From CAWBCR01 sp963787375 (lineage in GTDB: Bacteria; Chloroflexota; Anaerolineae; Aggregatilineales; UBA3940): a DNA stretch of 64,000 nt. Below, one piece after another: positions 35,788 to 43,847 of the stretch (positions are counted from its first letter, which is position 1; each line of letters begins with the position of its first letter). Under the pieces are notes generated by a model, which saw nothing but the letters and a program-made list of their open reading frames with translations, ran no database searches and was not told the DNA's origin. Both the position numbers and the translations under genes were made by a program. The stretch lies in assembly GCA_963787375.1 (NCBI GenBank), contig CAWBCR010000016.1, forward strand, positions 186,001-250,000, read 5' to 3'.

Positions 35788-35845
35788 CCCATCAACCCTT
35801 TCCTTCGACGATTTGTACTTGATATTGATTGCTATCCATTGCACG

Positions 35846-35874
35846 ATCATACGTTATTGTATAAGTTTTGTCAA
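35846..35874 (-). promoter_or_regulatory. Sigma-70 promoter of the DUF1295 gene
   Basis: On the minus strand TTGACA (35869-35874) is 17 bases from TATGAT (35846-35851). The region is AT-rich and lies about 55 bases before the gene. TATTG and CAATA flank the spacer as a possible small inverted repeat. Confidence 0.65.
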
Positions 35875-36014
35875 TATTAGTTCAATAATACTGCCGATAG
35901 TTTGTACAGGGCGCGATGCGGCCTGCGGCTCAGAATCGACGGCCGTCCTGCCTGACTGTACAATCGGGGTATGCGGCGCTGCTGCTGCCCGCTGTTGCAC
36001 GCGAGGAGTAGGCT

Positions 36015-37097
36015 GTGACGACCATCACGCTTGACCACGTCTCAAAGCGCTACCAGCAAACTGCCCAAGATGAGCCGGTTCAGATCGTCGCCGCCGAGGA
36101 CATCAGCCTGAAGATCGCCGACGGCGAGGTACTCGCGCTGGTGGGGCCTTCCGGCTGCGGCAAGACAACCGTCCTACGTATGATCGCCGGACTTGAGAAG
36201 CCAAACTCAGGACAGATCCTGTATGACGGCGTGCCGCTCAACGAAGTTCCGCCAGAGGACCGTGGCATCGGCATGGTGTTTCAGGACAAGGCGCTGATCC
36301 CCCACTGGGAAAGCCGCCGCAACATCGGCTTCTTCCTCGAGCTGCGCAAGCGCGAGGATGAGCTACCCGAACGGATCCGGCGCATCTCGCAGATTACCGG
36401 CGTAGGCATCGAGCGGATTCTCGACCGGCGGCCCGGCAAGCTTTCCGGCGGGGAGCAGCAGCGGGTGGCCATCGCGCGGGCACTGGCGCGTGACCTGCGC
36501 CTGCTGCTGTTCGATGAACCGTTCTCCAACCTCGACGCCAAGCTGCGTGCCAGTGCACGCATCGAACTGAAACGGCTGCTGCAGGAGTTCCCAACGACCA
36601 CCGTCTACGTCACGCACGATCAGCTTGAGGCCATGGCCCTCGCCAACCGGATCGCCGTCATGAACGAGGGCCGGCTGGAGCAGATCGGCGCATACCGGCG
36701 TCTGTACGACACACCTATCAACCTTTTCGTGGCGACCTTTATTGGCGTTCCAACCATCAACCTATTTGAGGGGCAGGCGCATGGAGGCGTCTGGCAGGGT
36801 GGGTGTTTTGGCGGTTTTCCGCTGCGCAGCGATCTGCCGGACGGGATGCGCGTTACACTGGGCGTGCGCCCCGAGTATATTCATCTTGCGCCGGAGGGTG
36901 TTCAGGCCGTCGTCACACACGCTTCGCCCTTCCTGCCCGAACGCTACTGGCTGGTCGATGTCGAGTCCGGCGCGGAGCGGTGGTCGCTGCAGATCCCGCT
37001 CGAAGAGCACGTGGAACCGGGCGTGCAGGTGGCCTGCGCCTTCGACCCGGAGGGCCGGCTGTATTTTGATACGCACACCGGGCGACGTATTGGCTAG
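36015..37097 (+). CDS. ABC transporter ATPase, MalK/PotA-like importer type
   Basis: The 360-residue ATPase has Walker A (GPSGCGKTT), signature (LSGGEQQRVAIARAL), Walker B (LLLFDEPFSNLD) and the switch His (YVTHDQLEAMA), followed by a C-terminal TOBE-type regulatory domain (about residues 240-360) as in MalK, UgpC, PotA or FbpC. It starts with GTG behind GAGGAG. No permease or binding protein gene is adjacent, so it may energise transporters encoded elsewhere, as multi-sugar ATPases do. The motif FQDKALIPHWE replaces the usual sequence after the Q-loop. Confidence 0.9.
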   Translation: MTTITLDHVSKRYQQTAQDEPVQIVAAEDISLKIADGEVLALVGPSGCGKTTVLRMIAGLEKPNSGQILYDGVPLNEVPPEDRGIGMVFQDKALIPHWESRRNIGFFLELRKREDELPERIRRISQITGVGIERILDRRPGKLSGGEQQRVAIARALARDLRLLLFDEPFSNLDAKLRASARIELKRLLQEFPTTTVYVTHDQLEAMALANRIAVMNEGRLEQIGAYRRLYDTPINLFVATFIGVPTINLFEGQAHGGVWQGGCFGGFPLRSDLPDGMRVTLGVRPEYIHLAPEGVQAVVTHASPFLPERYWLVDVESGAERWSLQIPLEEHVEPGVQVACAFDPEGRLYFDTHTGRRIG

Positions 37098-37186
37098 GCA
37101 GGTATTGGATAGGTGGTATCTGTTATAGCTACAATATAGATCTGTACGTGACATACCGCCCCAACTGAGAAGGATCGGCTACATAC

Positions 37187-39139
37187 ATGCACGGTGGTCA
37201 CTGGTTCGCCATGATGCGCTCGGAAGACACGAAACCGCCCCGCGTCACGTGGTCTCTGATGAAGCGCGTGATGGGTTACGCACAGCCCTATACTCTCCAG
37301 ATCGTGCTGCTGCTGGTCATTATCCTAGTAACGACCGGCCTAGGGCTGCTCACGCCGCTGATCTTCCGCGATCTGATCGACAAGACGCTGCCTGAGCGCA
37401 ACGTCCCGCGCCTGAACCTGCTGGCACTGGCGTTGGTGTTGATCCCCGTTCTATCGGGCATCATCCGTATCTGGCAGCGCAAGCTGAACGCCACCGTCGG
37501 CGAGGGCGTCATTTACGACCTGCGCTCAGCACTCTATGCCCGCTTGCAGCGCATGTCGCTGCGATTCTTCACCAACACCAAGACGGGCGAGCTGATGAGC
37601 CGCCTCAACAACGACGTGGTCGGCGCGCAGCAGGCGATCAGCAACACGATTGTCGACATCATCACCGACGTGGTGCAGGTGGCGGCCACGCTGGCCGTTA
37701 TGCTGTCGCTGGAATGGCGGCTGACGGTGCTGGGCATCCTGGTGCTGCCGCTGTTCCTCATCGCCGCGCGGCGCATCGGCTACCAACTGCGCGACATCGC
37801 CCGCGAGGCGATGGACCTCAACGCCCAGATGAACGCCATGATGAACGAGACGCTGAACGTCAGCGGCGCGCTGCTGGTCAAGCTGTTCGGGCGGACCCGG
37901 ACAGAAACCGATCGGTTCGACAACCGGGCGGGGCGCGTGCGCGACATGGGCATCAAACGGGCTGTCGTGGGCAGCCAGTTCTTCGTGATGCTGGGGCTGG
38001 TGGGGGCAATCGGGACGGCGCTGGTGTACTGGGTCGGCGGGCACCTGGTGCTGGCCGGCGTGTTCACCATCGGCACGATCGTCGCGTTCAGCGCCTACCT
38101 CACGCAGTTGTACGGCTCGCTGCAATCGCTGGCCAACGCGCCGGTCGATTTCGCCACGTCGATGGTCAGCTTTGAGCGCGTGTTCGAGGTCATCGACCTG
38201 CCGCACGACATCGAGGAGAAGCCCGATGCGTACCCGCTGGCCGGTGTTCGCGGCGAGCTGACCTTCGACCACGTGTCCTTCAAATATGAGCTTGACACGC
38301 GCACCCTGCTCAGCGATGTGCAGCGGCATGGCCGCATGGATAACGTCGTGGCGGTGCTGTCCGGCGAGAGCGGGCAGCCGACGCCAAAGCGCAACGGCGA
38401 TAGCGATATGCCGCCATCCGACGCGCCGATCACCCAGGCACGCGAGCGCGCGCTGGAAGATATCAGCTTCGACATCCAGCCGGGGCAGCTTGCCGCGCTG
38501 GTGGGGCCGAGCGGCGCGGGCAAGACGACGCTGACTTACCTCGTCCCGCGCCTGTACGATCCGACCGCTGGCCGCATCCTGCTGGACGGCCACGACCTGC
38601 GCGACGTGACGCTCAACTCGCTGGCCGACGCGATTGGGATGGTCACGCAGGAAACGTACCTGTTCCACGATACGATCCGCACCAACCTGCTGTATGCGCG
38701 CCTCGACGCGAGCCAGGCCGAGGTCGAGCAGGCGTGCGTCGCCGCCAACATCCACGACTTTATCGCCGCCCTGCCGGATGGCTACAACACCATCGTGGGC
38801 GAGCGCGGCTACCGGCTGAGCGGCGGCGAGAAGCAGCGCATCGCGCTGGCCCGCGTCATCCTGAAGGACCCGCGCATGCTGATCCTGGACGAGGCCACCA
38901 GCCACCTCGACAGCCAGTCGGAGGCGCTGATCCAGGAGGCGCTGAAGCGGGTGATGGCGGGCCGCACCAGCGTGGTGATCGCCCACCGGCTGAGCACGAT
39001 CCTGGCCGCCGACCTGATCCTGGTGATGGACCGGGGCCAGATCGTCGAGCACGGCACCCACGCGGAACTGCTGGCAGCGAACGGGCTGTACGCCCAGCTT
39101 TACCAGACCCAGTTCAGCCGGGAACCAGCTTCCGTGTAG
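37187..39139 (+). CDS. Half-size ABC exporter (MsbA/LmrA type) with insertion before the nucleotide-binding domain
   Basis: The 650-residue protein has a six-helix ABC transmembrane domain (about residues 25-310) fused to an ATPase domain with Walker A (GPSGAGKTT), signature (RLSGGEKQRIALARV), Walker B (MLILDEATSHLD) and switch His (IAHRLSTI). About 45 extra residues (Gly/Pro/Asp-rich) interrupt the start of the ATPase domain between FDHVSFKYE and ALEDISFDIQ. It would act as a homodimeric exporter of lipids or drugs. No partner half-transporter is adjacent. An alternative start at the second Met pair cannot be excluded. Confidence 0.9.
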   Translation: MHGGHWFAMMRSEDTKPPRVTWSLMKRVMGYAQPYTLQIVLLLVIILVTTGLGLLTPLIFRDLIDKTLPERNVPRLNLLALALVLIPVLSGIIRIWQRKLNATVGEGVIYDLRSALYARLQRMSLRFFTNTKTGELMSRLNNDVVGAQQAISNTIVDIITDVVQVAATLAVMLSLEWRLTVLGILVLPLFLIAARRIGYQLRDIAREAMDLNAQMNAMMNETLNVSGALLVKLFGRTRTETDRFDNRAGRVRDMGIKRAVVGSQFFVMLGLVGAIGTALVYWVGGHLVLAGVFTIGTIVAFSAYLTQLYGSLQSLANAPVDFATSMVSFERVFEVIDLPHDIEEKPDAYPLAGVRGELTFDHVSFKYELDTRTLLSDVQRHGRMDNVVAVLSGESGQPTPKRNGDSDMPPSDAPITQARERALEDISFDIQPGQLAALVGPSGAGKTTLTYLVPRLYDPTAGRILLDGHDLRDVTLNSLADAIGMVTQETYLFHDTIRTNLLYARLDASQAEVEQACVAANIHDFIAALPDGYNTIVGERGYRLSGGEKQRIALARVILKDPRMLILDEATSHLDSQSEALIQEALKRVMAGRTSVVIAHRLSTILAADLILVMDRGQIVEHGTHAELLAANGLYAQLYQTQFSREPASV

Positions 39140-39149
39140 CCGGGCGGCG

Positions 39150-39352
39150 GGGGCCTCACCCCCTGGCCCTTCTCTCCACAAGTGGAGAGATTCAGCCCAC
39201 AGATTACACGGACTTCACAGATGAAAAGGGCCTGCCTTTGAAACGGCGGGCCTTTTCGTGACACGCGGAGGGGCGATTTTCGTCGGAGAAAAGAACCTCA
39301 CCCCGACCTCGCATCAGCGAGGTCTGCCCCTCTCCAGATTGGAGAGGGGCTA
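39150..39352. repeat. Intergenic repeat cluster with terminator-like hairpin
   Basis: The gap holds a CCTCACCCCCTGGCCC element ending in a CTCTCCA..TGGAGAG hairpin, a CACAGATTACACGG..TTCACAGAT element, a hairpin with terminal T-run (about 39224-39258, a terminator for the ABC exporter) and a second CCTCACCCC..CTCTCC..GGAGAGGGGC element (39297-39350). Related CCTCACCCCCTGGCCC sequence recurs at 46074-46130, so this is a dispersed family. Confidence 0.6.
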
Positions 39353-40986
39353 CTAGCTTAGGTTTTCATCGAGAAAACGCTGAATGTCGTAGTCCCAGAC
39401 ATTGGCTTCCCAGCCAATGTATCGAATGAATTCCTCATCTGCATGCCTGTCCAGATAGGCAATCATCTCAGCCAACCGTTTATCAGAAAGCTCAGGAATT
39501 CCTCGTCTTGCTTCAGAGTTTACGATGAGCGCACGGATTATCGGAGTGGTCCTATAGTTCGAATAAATGCCAAAGCTTGGAAATGGCTCTTTATCTTCAC
39601 ATAGTACATGGATTCCCTGCAAAAAGTCATATTGACAAAGCATTGCGATGATTTCATTGTCATCTGACAGAAATAGAGGGAAAAAGTCGCTGCTCTCCTT
39701 AATGAGAAGGTATGACAGTCTGCACAGCGAAGGTGCTTCCAGTCTGTTTGCCCTGGCTAGCATTGTCAGTATGTAACATGCCCAGTGAAGTCTCTATAGT
39801 ATTCATCCCAGGGCACTTGTTGGCGTACAAGAATAGGAATCCAGTCAAACTGCTGCTTGGAGACCAGGTAGGCTCCTAAAGCATAGACTCTCAAGATCAG
39901 TTGCTTCCATACCCATGTCTTATCAAAATACACTCTGCGGTCATTGGGATTTGCAAAGCCCAGTTTGTTTGCGCGCACAAATACCGAATGGAGTGTCTCG
40001 ACCACCCAACGGAAGTGGCTCTCTTGCTGGAACTCGATGGCGAGAACACCCATTACAACGAGTTTATCAAGTATGGGTGCCAGTCTATTATCTTTGGCCC
40101 TTTCAATAGCGTCAGCGTCTGCATTGGCAAGTTCCTCGATGTCCGAAAAGAAGAGCCGCGTAGCTTCTCCAGTGTATCTTCTTGAGCTTTGCCAATTGTT
40201 TGCGACTACCGCCTCGATGTTTTGTTCAAATGTCTCGTTGTCTCCATAGAATAACGAACTCTCAATCTGGGTCGGTAGAACAGTTCCTGACGAAGAATAT
40301 TGTTTTTCCAGTAGTGCGATCAGTCTGTTCCAGCCTTGCTGTCAACTGCTTGATTCCAAGGATTTCATCGGTCCATATGTCCTTTTCCGTGCGACGCATA
40401 TGAGAGACAATACGCCGCATGTCGTTTTGATTCCGCCTTCTACACTTGCCACGTCTCTTCTGACAAAGACATCGCCTTGTCTAAACCGCATAATCGGATG
40501 CTGTTCGGATTTCTTATTTGGATATTGGCCCATTTTTGAGAAAACAATTGGCAGGTATGTGCTCTGAGGAACAAATACAAGGGCTAGTCTCTTATTATCA
40601 AACTCCGAGAGCTGGTGTATCTGGAGTTTTAGCTGGAAATCTGTATCAATGTAACTCTTTATTTTGTTGAGTAACTTTGTAACATCAAGACTAGAGACTT
40701 GATCTTCACTCAGACCTACCGGGACGAATTTATTCACTTCCTTCTTTTCTTCAGCAACACCGATGACTAGATAGCCGCCCTCAGTGTTAGCCATTGCCAC
40801 AGCATCACATACAAATTCTACATAGGACTGACGATCACTAAGATCGTAGCGTTCTTTGAAGTCGAGTTCGTTCTCCTCCCGCTGCAGACCAATCAGCATT
40901 TTCAGCCTGCTGGCGGATATATCTCCATCCAAAATGACCGATGTTGTCGCTCGGATTTCATCCTCAGGCCGTCCCTTATCCAGCAT
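39353..40986 (-). pseudogene. Broken AlbA_2/Schlafen-type ATP-binding gene (three frameshifts)
   Basis: The N-terminal part encodes an AlbA_2 (Schlafen AAA_4-like) domain: ENELDFKERYDLSDRQSYVEFVCDAVAMANTEGGYLVIGV. The rest is read in pieces. A shift in a run of A at about 40425-40428 restores NDMRRIVSHMRRTEKDIW. A second at about 40318-40335 restores LIALLEKQYSSSGTVLPTQ and then SSLFYGDNETFEQN. A third at about 39778-39795 restores WACYILTMLARANRL up to the stop. The whole would be about 545 residues. The gene is clearly more AT-rich than its neighbours, suggesting horizontal acquisition; such proteins are often found in defence or mobile contexts. It is either a decaying gene or one with several sequence errors. 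Confidence 0.65.
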
Positions 40987-40995
40987 CTCGGCCAC

Positions 40996-41309
40996 CTTGT
41001 ATAGTATGTAATGTAAAATGAAGCGTGAACTGCATCCTTACAATTATACATAAGATCTCATCAACATGAAGTCGCGCGAGTCCCCAGCACTGAGCGCCCA
41101 TGCCCGCCGCATATAGCCTACTCTAGACATATTGGAATCTCCTCCCTGAGGTGGATTACGCGAGCAGGGAGACGGTGGGCAAAGGCGCGGAGAGTAAGAT
41201 CGCCGGAAGGTAAAATCTTCCGGCTACGGTCGATGCGGGCGCTGAAGCGCCCTCGGAATGTGTTGTCCGGTTGGAGGGCGGGGGCAGGGACAAGCCCTGC
41301 CCCTACGGT
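40996..41309. other. Intergenic stretch between broken gene and zinc-ribbon gene
   Basis: I see no gene or clear regulatory signal in the left part. From about 41224 it contains GC-rich dispersed repeat sequence (GGGGGCAGGGACAAGCCCTGCCCC near 41280-41304, a hairpin) which an alternative reading of the zinc-ribbon protein would enter. Confidence 0.4.
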
Positions 41310-42335
41310 CTATTTGACCGGCACCGCCTGCCCCACGCGGGTCACACGGGCGGGGAGGCGATGGGCAGCAAAGGCGCGGAGGGCCTCGCCGCTCAGCGGC
41401 GGCCCTGCGACGGCGGTAGGCGCGGCACGCACAGGCCTCGGAACAATAGAGCCGCTTGCCGCCACGCGTTCCGGGCTGATGCAGGGGAAGCCGCCTGCCA
41501 CATTCGACGCAGTGTGTAGGCCAGTGCACCGGCTTCTGATCGGCGGCGTCGCCAGGCGGCCACTTTGCATTTCGACGAGCAATACTTGCGTTTGCGACCA
41601 TGGTTTATGAAAGGGCTCATTGCAATAGGCGCACCAGTGCATCAGGCGCTTTCCCCGGCGACGGCGAGTCCGCTGATAACAGGCATGAGAGCAAACTTCG
41701 GATGGCGACGCAGGTTGTGGATCAGGAAACTCGCGCTTGCATTCCGGGCAGGTGGCATAGCCGACAATCGGCGGGTGGGCACGGTAGTAGGCGGCCTTCT
41801 GACGACAGGACTTCGAGCAATACTTCGGGGGTCGGCCACGGGTTTTGGGGATAAACGGCTTGTGGCAGTGGGCGCACACCGGGAACCAGCGCCCGTCGTT
41901 GATGCGGTCGTAGACCTCACGGTCAGGGAGGAGGCCATAGGTGTAGATGGCCTTCGCGACGGCGCGGCAGCGCCGATTGTAGCGGCGGTAGCAGGCCGAG
42001 GAACAGGTCTGGCGAGAGCCGGTGGAGAGGTCGGGGAGGTAGGGACGGCCACACTCGCGGCAGTACGCCAGCGGCAGACCATGCTCCAGGCGCAGCTTGA
42101 TGCGCCACGCGCCGGGACCGAGGTCACCATAGCGGGCGACGAATCGCCTGTAGGCGGCGCGCCCACGACGGGTCTGGCGGGCCTCGTAACGCTCGGTGCC
42201 GTACAGGCGGCGATGCAGCGCCGTGCGGCAGGCGTCGGAGCAGGTCTTGCGGGGACGTCCGCGCGCGGGCTGGCGGAGTCGCCGGTCGCAGTTCCAGCAA
42301 TACCTGGCCCGGTAGGGTCGGTTGGGAGTATCCAC
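41310..42335 (-). CDS. Multi-zinc-ribbon protein with six CxxC...CSxxC units (frameshifted)
   Basis: Four zinc-ribbon-like units are read in the first frame: CWNC with CSDAC, CREC with CSSAC, CAHC with CSKSC, CPEC with CSHAC. A fifth begins (CAYCNEPF) but its second half (GRKRKYCSSKCK) is in another frame, and a sixth (CVECGRRL with YCSEAC) is in the third frame, so shifts occur at about 41605-41617 and 41535-41553. The units resemble short FCS/MYM-like zinc fingers and are very Arg-rich, suggesting nucleic-acid binding. The start is a GTG only seven bases from the -10 box, so the mRNA is probably leaderless. I do not know a named family. Confidence 0.6.
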   Translation of the reverse strand: MDTPNRPYRARYCWNCDRRLRQPARGRPRKTCSDACRTALHRRLYGTERYEARQTRRGRAAYRRFVARYGDLGPGAWRIKLRLEHGLPLAYCRECGRPYLPDLSTGSRQTCSSACYRRYNRRCRAVAKAIYTYGLLPDREVYDRINDGRWFPVCAHCHKPFIPKTRGRPPKYCSKSCRQKAAYYRAHPPIVGYATCPECKREFPDPQPASPSEVCSHACYQRTRRRRGKRLMHWCAYCNEPFHKPWSQTQVLLVEMQSGRLATPPIRSRCTGLHTASNVAGGFPCISPERVAASGSIVPRPVRAAPTAVAGPPLSGEALRAFAAHRLPARVTRVGQAVPVK

Positions 42336-42341
42336 AGGGTC

Positions 42342-42370
42342 AGTATACGAACATTTGTTCTAGTTGTCAA
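42342..42370 (-). promoter_or_regulatory. Consensus promoter for a leaderless zinc-ribbon mRNA
   Basis: On the minus strand TTGACA (42365-42370) lies exactly 17 bases from TATACT (42342-42347). The expected transcription start coincides with the GTG start codon at 42335. Confidence 0.75.
42349..42362. promoter_or_regulatory. LexA/SOS-box-like palindrome inside the promoter spacer
   Basis: CGAACATTTGTTCT contains GAAC-N4-GTTC, the core of Bacillus-type SOS boxes (CGAACRNRYGTTYC). It occupies the spacer between the -35 and -10 boxes of the zinc-ribbon gene, an ideal position for a repressor. Confidence 0.5.
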
Positions 42371-42373
42371 GGG

Positions 42374-42414
42374 GGAAAAGGGCGGCTGCCGGTGCTGCGA
42401 CCGGCGAACCGCCC
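42374..42414 (-). terminator. Terminator of the YIP1-like gene
   Basis: GGGCGG (42380-42385) pairs with CCGCCC (42409-42414), with inner CCGGT/ACCGG pairing. On the minus strand it is followed by TTTTCCCCC. Confidence 0.6.
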
Positions 42415-42431
42415 AGTGCCTTACCCGGACG

Positions 42432-43010
42432 TCAACTGCCCAACGCGCCGGCTGCTGCACCCGTCGCGAGGCCAAAGGCTGCGACAATCGCGGCGCCGAT
42501 GGCGGTGACGATGAAGATGATCACCCAGCCGATGACAACCACGATGATGGTCTGCACCCACTCCAGGTCGAGCGCCTCTTTGACGGCGATCAGCGAGGCG
42601 GCCAGGCCCAGCAGGCCGGCCACAAACCCGATCGGCGCGACGACGCAGGACAACGCCGCCCCAAAGACACCGACGATGCCGATGAAGCCGACAGCGCGCC
42701 ACACGTAAGCCAGCCCGACGGTGCGCACCACTTCGTTAAAATCGACGTCGGCCTGGAAGAACTGCTTGCCGACAAAGGCGATGACCCAGGCACCGACCGC
42801 AAAGCCGATGACGCCAAAGATGGTGCCGACGATGGTGCCGACCAGCCAGGCGACGATGCCACCTGCGCCGGCGGCGGCACCCGCTGCGCTCAACAGCGAG
42901 ACGACGACGACGATCATCCAGGCCGTCGACGTGAACGACTGATCGTTCTCGACCTCGGCGTAGACCTCGCGCTTAAACATGATAGCGCCCATGATCCGTT
43001 CCGTAAGCAT
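42432..43010 (-). CDS. YIP1-family-like integral membrane protein
   Basis: The 192-residue protein has five predicted membrane helices (from about residue 31) with Gly/Ala/Val-rich composition and the polar segment FFQADVDFNEVVRTVGLAYV typical of bacterial YIP1-like proteins. The N-terminal residues MLTERIMGAIMFKREVY precede the first helix. The ATG at 43010 has AAGGAGA upstream; an in-frame start 81 bases earlier has no such site. Function is unknown. Confidence 0.7.
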   Translation of the reverse strand: MLTERIMGAIMFKREVYAEVENDQSFTSTAWMIVVVVSLLSAAGAAAGAGGIVAWLVGTIVGTIFGVIGFAVGAWVIAFVGKQFFQADVDFNEVVRTVGLAYVWRAVGFIGIVGVFGAALSCVVAPIGFVAGLLGLAASLIAVKEALDLEWVQTIIVVVIGWVIIFIVTAIGAAIVAAFGLATGAAAGALGS

Positions 43011-43233
43011 TTCTGTCTCTCCTTGTAGCAGAATATTATGCGACCCGGTCCCGGCATAACACCCGGATCGGGCCTGATCAACCACCCACATCTACACCTT
43101 ATAGTAACAGCCGTACACGGCGCGAGTTTCGAAAGTGGCCCACGGTCAGGTGCAACAGACGTGGGGCCGGATGCGTAATACAGTATGAAGAAACACGAGC
43201 CGGTATACATTGAGAGTAGCATGGAGGAACGTT

Positions 43234-43629
43234 ATGCGCAATTTTGCTATCCGGATTATCGTCAATGCGGCGGCACTGTACATCACGGCGCAGATCCTGC
43301 CGGGGATTCAGGTGAGCGGGGAACTGGGCCCGCTGCTGCTGGTGGCGCTGATCTTCGGGCTGGCCAACGCGATCGTCAAGCCGATTGTGGTGGTGCTGAC
43401 GCTGCCGTTCACCATCGTGACGTTCGGGCTGTTCATGTTCATCATCAACGGATTCATGCTGTGGCTCACGTCGCAGATATCGGGCGGACTGCTGACCGTG
43501 GCCGGGTTCTGGACGGCGGTGCTGGGCGGGATCGTGATGGGGCTGGCGGCAATGGTGGTCGAGGCGGTGCTGAAAGCCGTCGGGCTCCAAGAGGACAAGC
43601 CACGCCGCCGCGAGGCGCGCGACGCTTGA
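43234..43629 (+). CDS. Phage-holin-4/PvlA-like 4-TM membrane protein
   Basis: The 131-residue protein has four membrane helices and the pattern of the DUF360/phage holin family 4 group (FGLANAIVKPIVVVLTLPFTIVTFG). Despite the family name these are common chromosomal membrane proteins without lytic function. The ATG at 43234 follows GGAGG; the in-frame start 24 bases earlier lacks this. The C-terminus is charged (EDKPRRREARDA). Confidence 0.82.
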   Translation: MRNFAIRIIVNAAALYITAQILPGIQVSGELGPLLLVALIFGLANAIVKPIVVVLTLPFTIVTFGLFMFIINGFMLWLTSQISGGLLTVAGFWTAVLGGIVMGLAAMVVEAVLKAVGLQEDKPRRREARDA

Positions 43630-43655
43630 CCCGCGCGGCACAATCGGGCTATACT
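43626..43655 (+). promoter_or_regulatory. Promoter of a small autonomous transcription unit
   Basis: TTGACC (43626-43631) is 18 bases from TATACT (43650-43655). The -35 box overlaps the stop codon of the 4-TM gene. Transcription would begin near 43662, at the palindrome that follows. Confidence 0.6.
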
Positions 43656-43660
43656 AAAAG

Positions 43661-43672
43661 TGATCGCGATCA
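43661..43672. promoter_or_regulatory. Perfect 12-bp palindrome at the predicted transcription start
   Basis: TGATCGCGATCA is fully self-complementary and placed six bases after the -10 box. It could be an operator or a 5'-end hairpin of the RNA. Confidence 0.55.
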
Positions 43673-43703
43673 CCAACGTTCAACTAGTGAAAGGAGGTGG
43701 CTC

Positions 43704-43745
43704 GTGGATAGTGGTAAGCCGCCCCTGAGGGGTGAACTCTCGTAG
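43704..43745 (+). CDS. Possible 13-residue peptide frame in the small transcription unit
   Basis: GTG start nine bases after AAAGGAGG, then DSGKPPLRGELS and TAG. The exceptional ribosome-binding site is the only argument for translation. The peptide has no recognised relatives in my knowledge. Confidence 0.35.
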   Translation: MDSGKPPLRGELS

Positions 43746-43799
43746 TTTGGGGGCTTGCCCCCAACCAGCGAACCATCTCTCGTTGGGGAGCAACCACAA

Positions 43800-43835
43800 C
43801 CGCCCGGGGCTAAAAGTGTCCCCGGGCGGTTTGCG
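43800..43835 (+). terminator. Strong terminator of the small transcription unit
   Basis: CCGCCCGGGG (43800-43809) and CCCCGGGCGG (43820-43829) form a perfect 10-bp stem followed by TTTGCGTT. It lies just before the 3' end of the converging recD2 gene. Confidence 0.7.
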
Positions 43836-43847
43836 TTGCAGGGCCGT

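Larger units (their letters stand above)
43662..43835 (+). ncRNA. Candidate small RNA/leader-peptide unit of about 170 nt
   Basis: Between its own promoter and a strong terminator lies a short RNA of about 170 bases with no conventional gene. It contains a near-perfect ribosome-binding site (AAAGGAGGTGG) before a 13-codon frame (GTG at 43704 to TAG at 43745: MDSGKPPLRGELS), a CCCCTGAGGGG hairpin, a perfect TTGGGGGC/GCCCCCAA hairpin (43746-43764) and the terminator. It does not resemble 4.5S RNA, RNase P RNA or tmRNA in the conserved parts I know. Either a structured non-coding RNA or a small leader peptide transcript is possible. Confidence 0.5.

Noticed and set aside
37526..39181. 551-codon minus-strand frame opposite the ABC exporter
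   Set aside because: Antisense shadow of a clear ABC protein; His/Arg/Gln-rich with no domains.
43234..43629. Prophage holin or lysis gene
   Set aside because: The family name is historical; no other phage genes occur nearby and such 4-TM proteins are common on chromosomes.
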